Shown here: positions 44,060 through 52,494 of the stretch, piece by piece
Layout: each line of letters starts with the position of its first letter
How positions within the stretch are numbered: position 1 is the stretch's first letter
NCBI RefSeq assembly: GCF_016907545.1
Contig: NZ_JAFBCD010000001.1
Coordinates: 3,224,001-3,288,000 of the forward strand
Direction: 5' to 3'
DNA length: 64,000 nucleotides
From: Paenarthrobacter ilicis
GTDB taxonomy: Bacteria > Actinomycetota > Actinomycetes > Actinomycetales > Micrococcaceae
Notes under the pieces: generated by a model
Told to the model about the DNA's origin: nothing
Database searches by the model: none
The model's input: only the letters and a program-made list of their open reading frames with translations
Translations under genes and position numbers: made by a program

Positions 44060-44647
44060 ATGGACGAAAAAGCGACGTTGCTGCACTATCTCCGGAGCCG
44101 CCGGGCGGACCTGCTGGGCAAACTCGAAGGCCTGGGCGAGTACGACGCCCGCCGGCCAATGACTCCCACGGGCACCAACCTCCTGGGATTGGTGAAGCAC
44201 GTGGCCTCGGTGGAACTGGGATATTTCGGTGAAACCTTCGGCAGGCCAAGTGGGATTGATCTGCCGTGGCTGGCCGATGACGCCGAGCCCGACGCCGACA
44301 TGTGGGCACCGGCCAGCGAGTCCCTCACGGAAATCGTGGAGTTCCATCATTTCTCCGCCGCACACAGTGACGCCACCATCGAGGCCCTGGCCCTTGACGC
44401 TCCGGGGGTGGTGCCATGGTGGTCCGAGGAGAAGAAGGACGTGACCCTCCACCAGATCCTGGTGCACATGTGCGTGGAGACGGCCCGGCATGCAGGTCAC
44501 GCTGACATCATCCGGGAGTTCATCGACGGAACGGCGGGCCAGCGGCCCAACGATCCCAACATTCCACCCCGCAATTCGGAGGAATTGGCCGCGCACCGCT
44601 ACCGTCTTGAGGAAGCAGCCCTGGAGGCGGACCGCAAGCACTGGTGA
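44060..44647 (+). CDS. DinB-family protein (DUF664 type)
   Basis: A 195-residue four-helix protein of the DinB/YfiT superfamily, often metal- and thiol-dependent (mycothiol in actinobacteria). The three expected metal histidines are in LLGLVKHVASVELGYFG and in VETARHAGHADIIREFIDG. Substrate and reaction are unknown; such proteins catalyse thiol transfer or isomerisation. It is transcribed away from the MmcQ/YjbR gene, with 73 bp between. Confidence 0.86.
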   Translation: MDEKATLLHYLRSRRADLLGKLEGLGEYDARRPMTPTGTNLLGLVKHVASVELGYFGETFGRPSGIDLPWLADDAEPDADMWAPASESLTEIVEFHHFSAAHSDATIEALALDAPGVVPWWSEEKKDVTLHQILVHMCVETARHAGHADIIREFIDGTAGQRPNDPNIPPRNSEELAAHRYRLEEAALEADRKHW

Positions 44648-44732
44648 AGAATCACGGGCGCTGGTAGGCCTTCACAGCCCACGCATACGTTGGGCAAACC
44701 TCCGGCGTAGCCTTGCTCCGTAGAAATGGGGC

Positions 44733-45713
44733 ATGACTACTCCACAGACTGATAACCGTAAGGGCGGCCGGACACGGCGCGCCGTGATTTCCGCCGTTTT
44801 GGCGGTGACTCTCTCTGCCGGTGGTGCCACGGCGTGGGCATTGGACCGCTTCGTCATTCCGCACGCTCAAATCACCAATGTCTCGGAGTACGAGGCAAGC
44901 CAGGCCGGTACCACCACGACGACGGACGACACGTCCGCTGACACGTCGGCGAGCGCTGTGGTCACGGATACCTCGTACACCCAGGGCGGCACAGGAGTCA
45001 CCATCTCCACGGTGACCACAGGCAGCGGTGACGACACCGTCACGTACTACGTTGCCGACGTCGTGCTTGATGACGCCACCACGCTGAAGTCGGCATTCGC
45101 CGAAGATACCTATGGCGAGAACATCACCGAGACTACGTCCGCGATCGCCGAAGACCACAACGCGATCTTCGCCATCAATGGCGACTACTACGGCTTCCGG
45201 GACACGGGGATCGTGATCCGCAACGGCGTGGTGTACCGGGATGAGGGCGCCCGCCAGGGTCTCGCCTTCTATAAGGACGGCACCGTGAAGGTGTACGACG
45301 AGACCACCACCACTGCTGGGCAGCTCATCGCGGACGGTGTGTGGAACACTCTCTCCTTTGGGCCCTCGCTGCTGGACAACGGTCAGATCGCCTCCGGCAT
45401 TGAGGACGTGGAGGTGGATACCAACTTCGGCAACCACTCCATCCAAGGCGAACAGCCGCGCACGGCGGTGGGCGTCGTTGACGAAAACCATCTGGTGTTC
45501 GTGGTGGTGGACGGCCGCAGCCCCGGCTATAGCGCCGGTGTCACCATGACCGGACTGGCCCAGATCATGAAGGACCTGGGTGCCACCACGGCGTACAACA
45601 TTGATGGCGGCGGCTCGTCCACCATGTACTTCAACGGCTCCCTGGTGAACAACCCGCTCGGCGAAAACAAAGAGCGCGGGACCTCGGACATCCTCTACAT
45701 CGCCCAGTCATGA
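44733..45713 (+). CDS. Phosphodiester glycosidase (NAGPA-domain) exported protein
   Basis: A 326-residue protein with an N-terminal signal anchor (RRAVISAVLAVTLSAGGATAWAL), then a Thr/Ser/Asp-rich spacer to about residue 80. A NAGPA domain follows, whose signatures are AIAEDHNAIFAINGDYYGFRDTG and AYNIDGGGSSTMYFNG. The family removes sugar caps attached through phosphodiesters; in bacteria it is tied to exopolysaccharide or wall-polymer metabolism. It acts outside the membrane. The next gene starts inside its stop (ATGATC at 45710), placing it first in a five-gene surface cluster. Confidence 0.87.
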   Translation: MTTPQTDNRKGGRTRRAVISAVLAVTLSAGGATAWALDRFVIPHAQITNVSEYEASQAGTTTTTDDTSADTSASAVVTDTSYTQGGTGVTISTVTTGSGDDTVTYYVADVVLDDATTLKSAFAEDTYGENITETTSAIAEDHNAIFAINGDYYGFRDTGIVIRNGVVYRDEGARQGLAFYKDGTVKVYDETTTTAGQLIADGVWNTLSFGPSLLDNGQIASGIEDVEVDTNFGNHSIQGEQPRTAVGVVDENHLVFVVVDGRSPGYSAGVTMTGLAQIMKDLGATTAYNIDGGGSSTMYFNGSLVNNPLGENKERGTSDILYIAQS

Positions 45714-46867
45714 TCATCCTGATACCGGCGTATGAGCCTGACCACCAGCTCATCACGCTTGTGCGGAACCTCCAGGCGGCTGACCCGTGGCTCACCATGG
45801 TGGTGGTGGATGACGGTTCAGGGCCGGGCTATCAGGAAACGTTCGACGCCGTTGCCCGGCTTGGGTGCCATGTGCTCAGTTACCAGGAGAACGGCGGCAA
45901 GGGCCGCGCGTTGAAGTCCGGATTTGCGTTCATTGCACAACGGTTCCCCGGCCACAACGTGGTGTGCGCGGACAGCGACGGCCAACACGGCGTGGCCGAC
46001 ATCCTTGCTGTGGCAGACCGGGTCAGCAGGGTTACGGCTGCCGTGGTCCTGGGGTGCCGGTCCTTCACGGGAGATGTGCCTGCGCGGAGCAGGGTGGGCA
46101 ACACGGTGACGCGCTGGTTGTTCATGCTGGCCACGGGGCAGAAAATCCGCGACACCCAAACGGGCCTGCGGGGCTACCGGGCGGACATGATCCCGTGGCT
46201 TCTCTCTGTGGGAGGGCAGCGCTACGAGTATGAGCTGAACCTCCTGTTGGAAGCCAAGCAGGTGGGCTACGGGATAGACGCCGTGGAGATTGCCACCGTG
46301 TACCTGAATGACAATTCAGGGTCCCACTTCCGTCCGATCGCCGATTCGGTCCGGATCTATGCACCCCTGTTGAAATTTTTGGGCTCGTCCCTGTCTGCGT
46401 TCGTGGTGGATCTGGTGCTGTTCCTGGTTCTTTTAGGAGTCACGGATTCCCTGCTGCTGGCGGTCCTTGGGGCACGGGTCATCAGTGCCTCGTTGAACTT
46501 CATGGTGAATCGCCGGGTGGTTTTTGAGCATGGCCGGGACACGTCCCTGCGTGCCGCGGCTGTGGGGTACGTGGGATTGGTGCTGGTGCTCCTCGGCGCG
46601 AACTATGCGGCGCTGTGGGGACTCACGTCCTTGGCCGTCCCGGACCTGCCCGCCAAGATCCTCACGGAACTGGCCCTGCTGGGCGTCAGCTATGCGGTGC
46701 AGCAGCGGGTGCTGTTCACCCGGCGCGGGCAGGAATCCGGTCGCGGAGAGGAATCCGGGCACCGCGGGAAAACACATATGCCCGGCTTGGTACCGGCACA
46801 GTTCCAGCACAGCATCCCCCGGAAAAGTGGAGACCAATCCCCCAAGAGATTTCGGAGCAACCGATGA
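45710..46867 (+). CDS. Bifunctional family-2 glycosyltransferase / GtrA-like membrane protein
   Basis: Residues about 1-215 are a GT2 glycosyltransferase of dolichyl-phosphate-sugar synthase type (IILIPAYEPD, VVVDDGSGPG, ADSDGQHGVADI as the DxD region, IRDTQTGLRGYRADMI). Residues about 220-345 hold four hydrophobic helices with GtrA features (FVVDLVLFLVLLGV, SASLNFMVNRRVVFE). The fusion suggests synthesis of a lipid-linked sugar and its flipping across the membrane. The ATG overlaps the phosphodiester glycosidase stop and the TGA overlaps the next ATG. The C-terminal 40 residues are hydrophilic. Confidence 0.88.
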   Translation: MIILIPAYEPDHQLITLVRNLQAADPWLTMVVVDDGSGPGYQETFDAVARLGCHVLSYQENGGKGRALKSGFAFIAQRFPGHNVVCADSDGQHGVADILAVADRVSRVTAAVVLGCRSFTGDVPARSRVGNTVTRWLFMLATGQKIRDTQTGLRGYRADMIPWLLSVGGQRYEYELNLLLEAKQVGYGIDAVEIATVYLNDNSGSHFRPIADSVRIYAPLLKFLGSSLSAFVVDLVLFLVLLGVTDSLLLAVLGARVISASLNFMVNRRVVFEHGRDTSLRAAAVGYVGLVLVLLGANYAALWGLTSLAVPDLPAKILTELALLGVSYAVQQRVLFTRRGQESGRGEESGHRGKTHMPGLVPAQFQHSIPRKSGDQSPKRFRSNR

Positions 46868-47550
46868 ATACCCTGATCCTGATTGCGGCAGACCTTGCAG
46901 CCATCGCCATCCTCACCCTGGCCCTCTACCTGCGCCGGCACCGGCGACGGGACCTGGTGGTGTCTTACCTGGGCATGAACGTCGGCGTCCTGGCAGTGGC
47001 CACGGCCCTGTCCGGGTCTGCGGCGGGTGTTGGCTTGGGTCTGGGCCTGTTCGGGGTTTTGTCCATCATCCGCCTCCGATCCACAGAGCTTTCCCAGCAC
47101 GAAGTTGCTTACTACTTCTCTGCGCTGGCTTTGGGTTTGATCGCCGGCATCGGCGTGGAGCCGCTCTGGCTGACCCTGTCCCTCATGGCGCTGGTCCTGC
47201 TGGTGATGTTCGTGGGCGACAACCCAAGGGTCCTCCCCGCCTACCGGCATCAGACCGTGGTGCTGGACCGGGCAATCGCTGGAGAAGCCGAGCTCTACGC
47301 ACGCTTGGAAGAGGTGCTTCACGGAACCGTCCACTCGGCCACCATCCAGGAACTGGACCTGGTGAATGACAAAACGATCGTGGACGTACGGTACGCGGTC
47401 CGCCGTGCGATGGCAGACCAGTCCGCACTCGGTTTCCACGATCCTGCTGGCGCATTGAGCCCGGCACCCCAGGAACTCCCGGCACCCCAGGAACTCCCCA
47501 CACCGCAGCCCACCCGTTCATCCGCCCCCACCTCAGCCGGTGTGGCATGA
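46864..47550 (+). CDS. DUF4956 membrane protein
   Basis: A 228-residue membrane protein with about four N-terminal helices (residues about 1-115). It carries the DUF4956 core GLGLGLFGVLSIIRLRSTELSQHEVAYYFSALALGLI, followed by a soluble domain ending in a Pro/Ala-rich tail with a repeated APQELP. DUF4956 proteins occur beside VTC-domain and CotH/Cthe_2159-type genes, as here, and are thought to serve a cell-surface polymer or polyphosphate-linked system. ATG 46864 overlaps the previous stop as ATGA; its own stop overlaps the following ATG. Confidence 0.88.
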   Translation: MNTLILIAADLAAIAILTLALYLRRHRRRDLVVSYLGMNVGVLAVATALSGSAAGVGLGLGLFGVLSIIRLRSTELSQHEVAYYFSALALGLIAGIGVEPLWLTLSLMALVLLVMFVGDNPRVLPAYRHQTVVLDRAIAGEAELYARLEEVLHGTVHSATIQELDLVNDKTIVDVRYAVRRAMADQSALGFHDPAGALSPAPQELPAPQELPTPQPTRSSAPTSAGVA

Positions 47551-48335
47551 GCCGCGTGGACGCCCAACAGGTCCTTCCGCACCTGGGCCAGCTGCCCGCC
47601 GTCGGACTTGAAGAACTCACCACGGAGGCTGCGCTGCTGACCCGGGTGGACCGGAAATACTTGGTGCCATCGGCTACGGCACGGCGGATCCTGGAAGGAT
47701 TCACCGCTGAAGCCCGCGTGCTGGAAATGGACGGCAAGCGGATCTTCGACTACGACTCCGTGTATTTCGATACTGCCGCGCTGGACAGCTACATGCGTGC
47801 GGCGCATGGCAGGCGGCGCCGCTTCAAAATCCGCACCCGTACCTACGTGGACAGTGCCGTGAGCTTCCTGGAGGTCAAGACCGAGGGGGCCCGCGAGGCC
47901 ACGGTCAAGGAACGCATCCCCTACCAACTGTGCGACCGTGACCGGCTCACCGACGAGGGCCTGGCCTACGTCAACGAAACTCTGGCCGCAGCAATCGGGC
48001 AGACCATGTCCGGGCCCTTGGCACCGGTGCTCGCCACCCGCTACCAGCGCACCACGCTGTACCTCCCTGGGGCGGGCAGCCGCGCCACCATTGATTCGGC
48101 CGTCACCTGGCAGCGCCCCGACGGCCAGCCGTGGATGCTGGACGACGCCGTGGTCATTGAGACCAAATCGGGCTCTGCCCCCGGACCCTTGGACAGGCAC
48201 TTGTGGGCCCAGGGCGTCCGACCCTGCCGCATCTCAAAGTTCGCCACCGGAATGGCTGCACTCCACCCTGAACTGCCGGCCAACCGCTGGCACCAAACTC
48301 TCCGGCGCCGGATGTCCCTGCGCCCCGCCATCTGA
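47547..48335 (+). CDS. VTC-domain (polyphosphate polymerase-like) protein
   Basis: A 262-residue cytoplasmic tunnel-fold domain related to the yeast vacuolar transporter chaperone catalytic domain. Basic and acidic tunnel residues appear in LLTRVDRKYLVP near residue 30, VYFDTAALDSYMRAAHGRRRRFKIRTRTY near 70, SFLEVKTEG and ATVKERIPY, and VVIETKSG late in the protein. Family members polymerise polyphosphate from ATP; activity in this stand-alone bacterial form is not certain. The gene overlaps DUF4956 by 4 bp and is followed 26 bp later by the lipoprotein. Confidence 0.88.
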   Translation: MSRVDAQQVLPHLGQLPAVGLEELTTEAALLTRVDRKYLVPSATARRILEGFTAEARVLEMDGKRIFDYDSVYFDTAALDSYMRAAHGRRRRFKIRTRTYVDSAVSFLEVKTEGAREATVKERIPYQLCDRDRLTDEGLAYVNETLAAAIGQTMSGPLAPVLATRYQRTTLYLPGAGSRATIDSAVTWQRPDGQPWMLDDAVVIETKSGSAPGPLDRHLWAQGVRPCRISKFATGMAALHPELPANRWHQTLRRRMSLRPAI

Positions 48336-48361
48336 TCCCCCCACGTACAAAGGAAACCACC

Positions 48362-49936
48362 ATGCGATCTTTCCGTTCCTCCCTCTCCGTTGCCGCCGTA
48401 GCCCTGGCCATCTCGCTGGCAGGCTGCTCCGCCGCCACCACAAGCTCAACGTCCAGCAGCACCACCGGTACATCCACCACCTCCACACAGCAGGCCATCC
48501 CCGTCGCCACCATCGACCAGGACACGCACTACGACAGTGACGACCTCACGTGGGACGCCGCGTCTGAAGTGGCAGTCAGCCTGGCCGACGGCGGCAGCAA
48601 AGTGACGTCGTCGTCCTCCACTGGCGTAACGGTTGACGGCAACACGGTCACCATCAGCGCGGCCGGAACCTACCGCCTCAGCGGGTCGCTGAGCGACGGA
48701 AAGATCGTGGTTGCTGCGGGCGACAGCGACACTGTGCGCATCATCCTGGACGGGGTAGGCCTGGGCAACTCCGCGGGTTCACCGTTCGTGGTGCAAAGCG
48801 CCGATGAGGCAATCGTCTATTTGGAAGACGGCTCCACCAACACCCTCACGGATGCCACCACCTACGCTGACCAAGGCGACGACGCACCCAATGCAGCGCT
48901 CTTCTCCATGGCAGACCTGACCATCGCCGGCCCCGGCTCGCTCAGCGTCAACGGAAAGTACAACGACGGGATCGTGTCCAAGGACGGGCTGGTATTGGCA
49001 TCCGGCAAGGTGACCGTAGATGCGAAGGACGACGGGATCCGGGGCAAGGACTACACGGTTCTCCTGGACGGCGCGTACCAGGTGACCGCCGGCGGGGACG
49101 GCGTGAAATCGGACAACGACGCCGACGACGGCCGCGGCTGGCTGCTGGTCAGCGGCGGCGCGCTCACCGTCAAGGCCGGTGACGACGGCGTCAAGGCCTA
49201 CAACAACCTGACCATCAGCGGGGGGACGGTCACCGTGGCCGAGTCCGAGGAAGGTTTGGAAGCCCAGCACATCGCCATCTCCGGCGGAGACGTTGCAGTC
49301 ACCTCCAACGACGACGGCGTGAACGCATCAGGTGGTTCCTCAACGTCAACGGATACCGGTGCCGCGGCCGGCGGCATGGGCGGACCGGGCGGAGGCGAAA
49401 CGGCGGGCGACTACACCGTTGACGTTTCCGGCGGGACCCTGACCATCAACGCCGAAGGTGACGGCCTGGACTCCAACGGCAGCGCAACAATTTCCGGCGG
49501 GACCGTGGTGGTCAACGGGCCCACCAATGACGGCAATGGTGCCCTGGACGTCAACGGCGACCTCACCGTCACCGGCGGGACCGTGGCCGCCGCAGGAAGT
49601 GCCGGGATGGCCGTTACGCCGGGCACCACCTCCACCCAATCAGGGGTGCAGCTGACCTTCGACTCCGACGTTGCAGCCGGAACTGCCATCCATATTGTCG
49701 ACTCCACCGGTGCCGAGGCAGCGACGTTTGTCACCACCAAAACCACGGCGTCGCTGGTGTACTCCGCTGCCGGGATCAAGGCCGGGGAAACGTACACCGT
49801 GTACACCGGCGGAAGCGCGGAGGCGAAGGCCGGCCTTACCACCGGATCCATTGACGGGGCCCGGGAACAGGGCACCGTGACCGCCGGCCAGTACACGCAG
49901 GCACAGGGTCCCGGAGGCGGAGGAGCCCGCCGCTAG
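48362..49936 (+). CDS. Cthe_2159-type carbohydrate-binding lipoprotein
   Basis: A 524-residue exported protein. The lipobox SLAGC puts the lipidated Cys near residue 22, followed by a Ser/Thr spacer. From about residue 100 a repetitive right-handed beta-helix is visible through recurring GGxxxxxAxDDGI/V units: DAKDDGIRGKDYT, TAGGDGVKSDNDADDG, KAGDDGVKAYNN, TSNDDGVNAS, NAEGDGLDSN. This is the Cthe_2159 carbohydrate-binding (polygalacturonate-binding-like) family, with Asp residues for calcium. A Gly-rich insert precedes the last repeats. It is the last gene of the surface cluster. Confidence 0.87.
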   Translation: MRSFRSSLSVAAVALAISLAGCSAATTSSTSSSTTGTSTTSTQQAIPVATIDQDTHYDSDDLTWDAASEVAVSLADGGSKVTSSSSTGVTVDGNTVTISAAGTYRLSGSLSDGKIVVAAGDSDTVRIILDGVGLGNSAGSPFVVQSADEAIVYLEDGSTNTLTDATTYADQGDDAPNAALFSMADLTIAGPGSLSVNGKYNDGIVSKDGLVLASGKVTVDAKDDGIRGKDYTVLLDGAYQVTAGGDGVKSDNDADDGRGWLLVSGGALTVKAGDDGVKAYNNLTISGGTVTVAESEEGLEAQHIAISGGDVAVTSNDDGVNASGGSSTSTDTGAAAGGMGGPGGGETAGDYTVDVSGGTLTINAEGDGLDSNGSATISGGTVVVNGPTNDGNGALDVNGDLTVTGGTVAAAGSAGMAVTPGTTSTQSGVQLTFDSDVAAGTAIHIVDSTGAEAATFVTTKTTASLVYSAAGIKAGETYTVYTGGSAEAKAGLTTGSIDGAREQGTVTAGQYTQAQGPGGGGARR

Positions 49937-50115
49937 CATCCCGCAATCAGCGGCTGCAAGGGAACGCTGGCTGGTCCTGAAACTTGATGGGAAATTGAGC
50001 AAAACGGAAAGCTACCTTGATGTGCCGGAGCCACGCTGGAAACAGGCAAAGCACCAATACTCCGGGGCTTTGGCAACGAACTTCCTGTATGGCACACAAC
50101 GATGTGGGGGACACA

Positions 50116-50589
50116 ATGGACCAGTCAGCAACCCTCAGCGAGGTGATGTCCGTCAAGGGCATCATCCAGGACCAGCACCCGGTGGACTTCCATGCACTGG
50201 GAGTCGCCGGATGCATCGACAGGCTGGCGGAACCGCTCCGGCGTACCGGGGTTCACGTTGGCTGGCACACCCCCCACCACGGCATCGAGATCTCCTCCTC
50301 GGCAGCTGCGTTGCTGTACCACGTGGCGCAGGAAGCCTTCAGCAACACCCTCAACTACGCCGAGGCCAGCGAGCTCACCGTCCACTTGAACGCGGTTTAC
50401 CACGGTATACAGCTCACCATCGCCGATGATGGCAACGGGTTCGAAATCCACGCGGCGCCCAGCGGCCGGCGACACGGCTTCGGTCTGTTGATGATGTCCA
50501 TCGCGGTGCACGACGCCGGTGGGACAGTTGATATCGACTCGGAAGTCGGGCGCGGCACCAGTGTGAGGGTGACGCTGCCACTGGATTGA
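50116..50589 (+). CDS. Orphan HATPase-domain protein (histidine-kinase C-terminus without a DHp helix)
   Basis: A 157-residue protein consisting of little more than a GHKL ATPase domain of the NarX/DegS type. The N box is HVAQEAFSNTLNY, the G1 box is IADDGNGFE, and the G2 part is HGFGLLMMSIAVHDAGG. The upstream part (HPVDFHALGVAGCIDRL) corresponds to the linker after the phospho-accepting helix, but that helix and its histidine are absent. No sensor domain or response-regulator gene is adjacent. ATG 50116 follows GTGGGGGAC. It may be a trimmed kinase, an anti-sigma-like switch kinase, or act with a split partner elsewhere. Confidence 0.75.
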   Translation: MDQSATLSEVMSVKGIIQDQHPVDFHALGVAGCIDRLAEPLRRTGVHVGWHTPHHGIEISSSAAALLYHVAQEAFSNTLNYAEASELTVHLNAVYHGIQLTIADDGNGFEIHAAPSGRRHGFGLLMMSIAVHDAGGTVDIDSEVGRGTSVRVTLPLD

Positions 50590-50631
50590 GGTGCTTTATG
50601 CTCTGGCCGAGTCATCCGGGAAAGGATATTT

Positions 50632-51387
50632 TTGGTCAAGCACGGCGCGCACGACCCCTACAGCCTTGAATCGCAGCTGCAAAAGTACAAAATCGATCCC
50701 GCGCATTGGGCCTGGAGAAACGCCGATTACCGCTCCTACCAGTCCAACGATTCCGGGCCAAGGCAGCGCGTTTACGGCGACCGGCAAGTCACATCCCCGT
50801 GGGGCAGAGGGGCCAGCGACGGCTGCGTCAGCCATCTTTGGATCAGTGGAGCCCTGGTCAACATGCTAACCGTCATTCCCGGCGTCACAGTCTTCCACCG
50901 GTTGCGGGCGCCCGGGACACCGAATCGACCCTTGAACACCAAATTCCCCTTGGAGCACGCCGTCCTGCACGGCTCCACCATCTTCCTGATTGATCCCAAC
51001 GGTGTCAGTTGGCCCGGACTCTCGCTGGGCTGGACGCAGAAACGGAACGGGCGGTTCGGGATCGGGTCCAAGGCCCTCTTCAGCCGCAACCATGAAGGCC
51101 TCGCCGATGGGGCCCGCCGGTTCAGCACGCTGCCGGGGGTTAAACAGGTCATCCCGATTCTGGCAATGGACGTCACACCGCCGCAGGGCGTTCAGGCACA
51201 CCCCACGCCCCTGATCACGCCCGAGGCTCGATGGTCACCTGAGGGCGTTGGCCTGTTCAGGGTTTTGGAGATGATGGACTTCATCGGATCCAGTGTCACC
51301 GCCGGTTTACCGTCCTGGCGGGATAATCCGGACCTCAGGGAAGCCATGATCGGATTGCGGGAGCGGACTCCGTTGACCCTCTGGTGA
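50632..51387 (+). CDS. Conserved hypothetical protein, 251 aa
   Basis: Not recognised. A soluble protein without signal peptide or membrane segments. The N-terminal third is polar with many Tyr, Trp and Arg residues (KIDPAHWAWRNADYRSYQ). The middle contains EHAVLHGSTIFLIDPNGVSWPG, faintly like the core of NERD/nuclease-related domains but without enough catalytic residues to claim it. TTG at 50632 is taken as the start because GGGAAAGGA lies five bases upstream; no ATG or GTG at the N-terminus is better placed. It lies 42 bp after the orphan HATPase gene and could be co-transcribed with it. Confidence 0.6.
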   Translation: MVKHGAHDPYSLESQLQKYKIDPAHWAWRNADYRSYQSNDSGPRQRVYGDRQVTSPWGRGASDGCVSHLWISGALVNMLTVIPGVTVFHRLRAPGTPNRPLNTKFPLEHAVLHGSTIFLIDPNGVSWPGLSLGWTQKRNGRFGIGSKALFSRNHEGLADGARRFSTLPGVKQVIPILAMDVTPPQGVQAHPTPLITPEARWSPEGVGLFRVLEMMDFIGSSVTAGLPSWRDNPDLREAMIGLRERTPLTLW

Positions 51388-51430
51388 GCGGCCTGCTGAA
51401 GCGTGGATCCTTGGAGACCTGAATATCGCC

Positions 51431-51464
51431 TTGACTTCTAAATCTATATAGCTAGATTTAATCC
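51431..51464 (+). promoter_or_regulatory. padR promoter with overlapping palindromic operator
   Basis: TAAATCTA (51439-51446) and TAGATTTA (51453-51460) form an 8-bp inverted repeat with a 6-bp spacer. TTGACT (51431-51436) and TAGATT (51453-51458), 16 bp apart, make a plausible promoter whose start point would fall on or next to the ATG at 51465, implying a leaderless or nearly leaderless mRNA. Autorepression by PadR is likely. Confidence 0.65.
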
Positions 51465-51806
51465 ATGGAAAGTCTGGGACGGGTCACGCCAGCCACCGCG
51501 CTGGTCCTTGAGGCTTTGCTGTCTGCAGAGAGTATTTGGGGGCTGCAGATCATCAAAGTCACTGGCAAGAAGCCTGGCACGGTGTATCCCATATTGGAAC
51601 GACTCGAAGCAGCCGGCTGGGTCCAAGGGGAATGGGATACAACCGAGGAACGGAAAGGACCCCGGCGGCGCTACTACCGTTTGCTGGGCGAGGCTCGACC
51701 GCTGGCCCAGGATTTTGTCCGGGCGCAAAAGTCGAAAACCGTCGCTCAACCATCGCCTGCTCCGTCACCGGCCTCTGCCGCCGCCCCTGGATGGATCACC
51801 GCATGA
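51465..51806 (+). CDS. PadR-family transcriptional regulator
   Basis: A 113-residue winged-helix regulator. The HTH covers about residues 10-75: ATALVLEALLSAESIWGLQIIK, then GKKPGTVYPILERLEAAGWVQGEW with the PadR hallmark TVYPxLxRLExxGW, and a wing RKGPRRRYYRLL. The C-terminal dimerisation helix is short and the tail is Ala/Pro/Ser-rich. No ribosome site precedes the ATG, which fits a leaderless transcript. Its TGA overlaps the ATG of the next gene (ATGA), so it probably controls a two-gene operon through the palindrome at 51439-51460. Confidence 0.9.
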   Translation: MESLGRVTPATALVLEALLSAESIWGLQIIKVTGKKPGTVYPILERLEAAGWVQGEWDTTEERKGPRRRYYRLLGEARPLAQDFVRAQKSKTVAQPSPAPSPASAAAPGWITA

Positions 51807-52471
51807 AGGGCGAGGACATCGTCATCACTCTCTGCGTGGCACTGACGCCTGCGGGGCTAAGGGAAATCCGCGAGGAGCAGTGGCGGTCCGATCTCATCGA
51901 CGGGCCCGGCATGGGAATTCCACGCTCCGCGCTGCTTGTTGGCGCGGTGCGTTCCTCCGCTGCGTCCAGACTTTTCGAACTAAAACGCCGTGGCAGCCTT
52001 TCCATGTCACGAATCATCAAGGGGGACAATATGAAGCTGGTTTTTGGAGCTGTAGGGGCAGTCGCGGCGTTGGCCGCAATCGTCGTCGGCGGCATCCAGG
52101 CGAATACACCGGCCACGATCACGGACGGTGCGCAGCTTAGGGCCGCCATGGCCGAGGAAAACATTGGAGGGTACGAAGGTTGGTGGAACTCGTCGTTCCT
52201 CGATGGCACCCCGGCGGGTCCTCCGGAGATAGTGGCTGTGAACACCAACACGGGAACCGTTGTGGACTACTTCAACCGGGCGAAGCATGAAGCGGGCCAA
52301 CAACTGACACCGGACGACACCGACTACACCGCCGTCCCGGACCCGTCATGGCCCACAAGTTCCGTGGTGATCATAGACACCGCCACGGGGAAGATGATTG
52401 ACAGCTTCCCCGTGGACCACAGAGGCAGGGTCATCTACACCCACGAAGACGGCACCACCTATGTGGGATGA
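51803..52471 (+). CDS. PadR-associated membrane protein of unknown function
   Basis: A 222-residue protein. Residues about 1-70 form a cytoplasmic, helix-rich part (LREIREEQWRSDLIDGPG). A single membrane segment lies at about 77-97 (LVFGAVGAVAALAAIVVGGI). The rest is extracytoplasmic and ends with NTNTGTVVDYFNRA and IIDTATGKMIDSFPVDHRG, two copies of a TxTG-type beta unit. No family is recognised. Translational coupling to padR suggests an envelope-stress or drug-response role, as in other PadR-membrane protein pairs; this is inference only. Confidence 0.72.
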   Translation: MKGEDIVITLCVALTPAGLREIREEQWRSDLIDGPGMGIPRSALLVGAVRSSAASRLFELKRRGSLSMSRIIKGDNMKLVFGAVGAVAALAAIVVGGIQANTPATITDGAQLRAAMAEENIGGYEGWWNSSFLDGTPAGPPEIVAVNTNTGTVVDYFNRAKHEAGQQLTPDDTDYTAVPDPSWPTSSVVIIDTATGKMIDSFPVDHRGRVIYTHEDGTTYVG

Positions 52472-52494
52472 ACTCCGCCCCTAGAGTGCTGACT

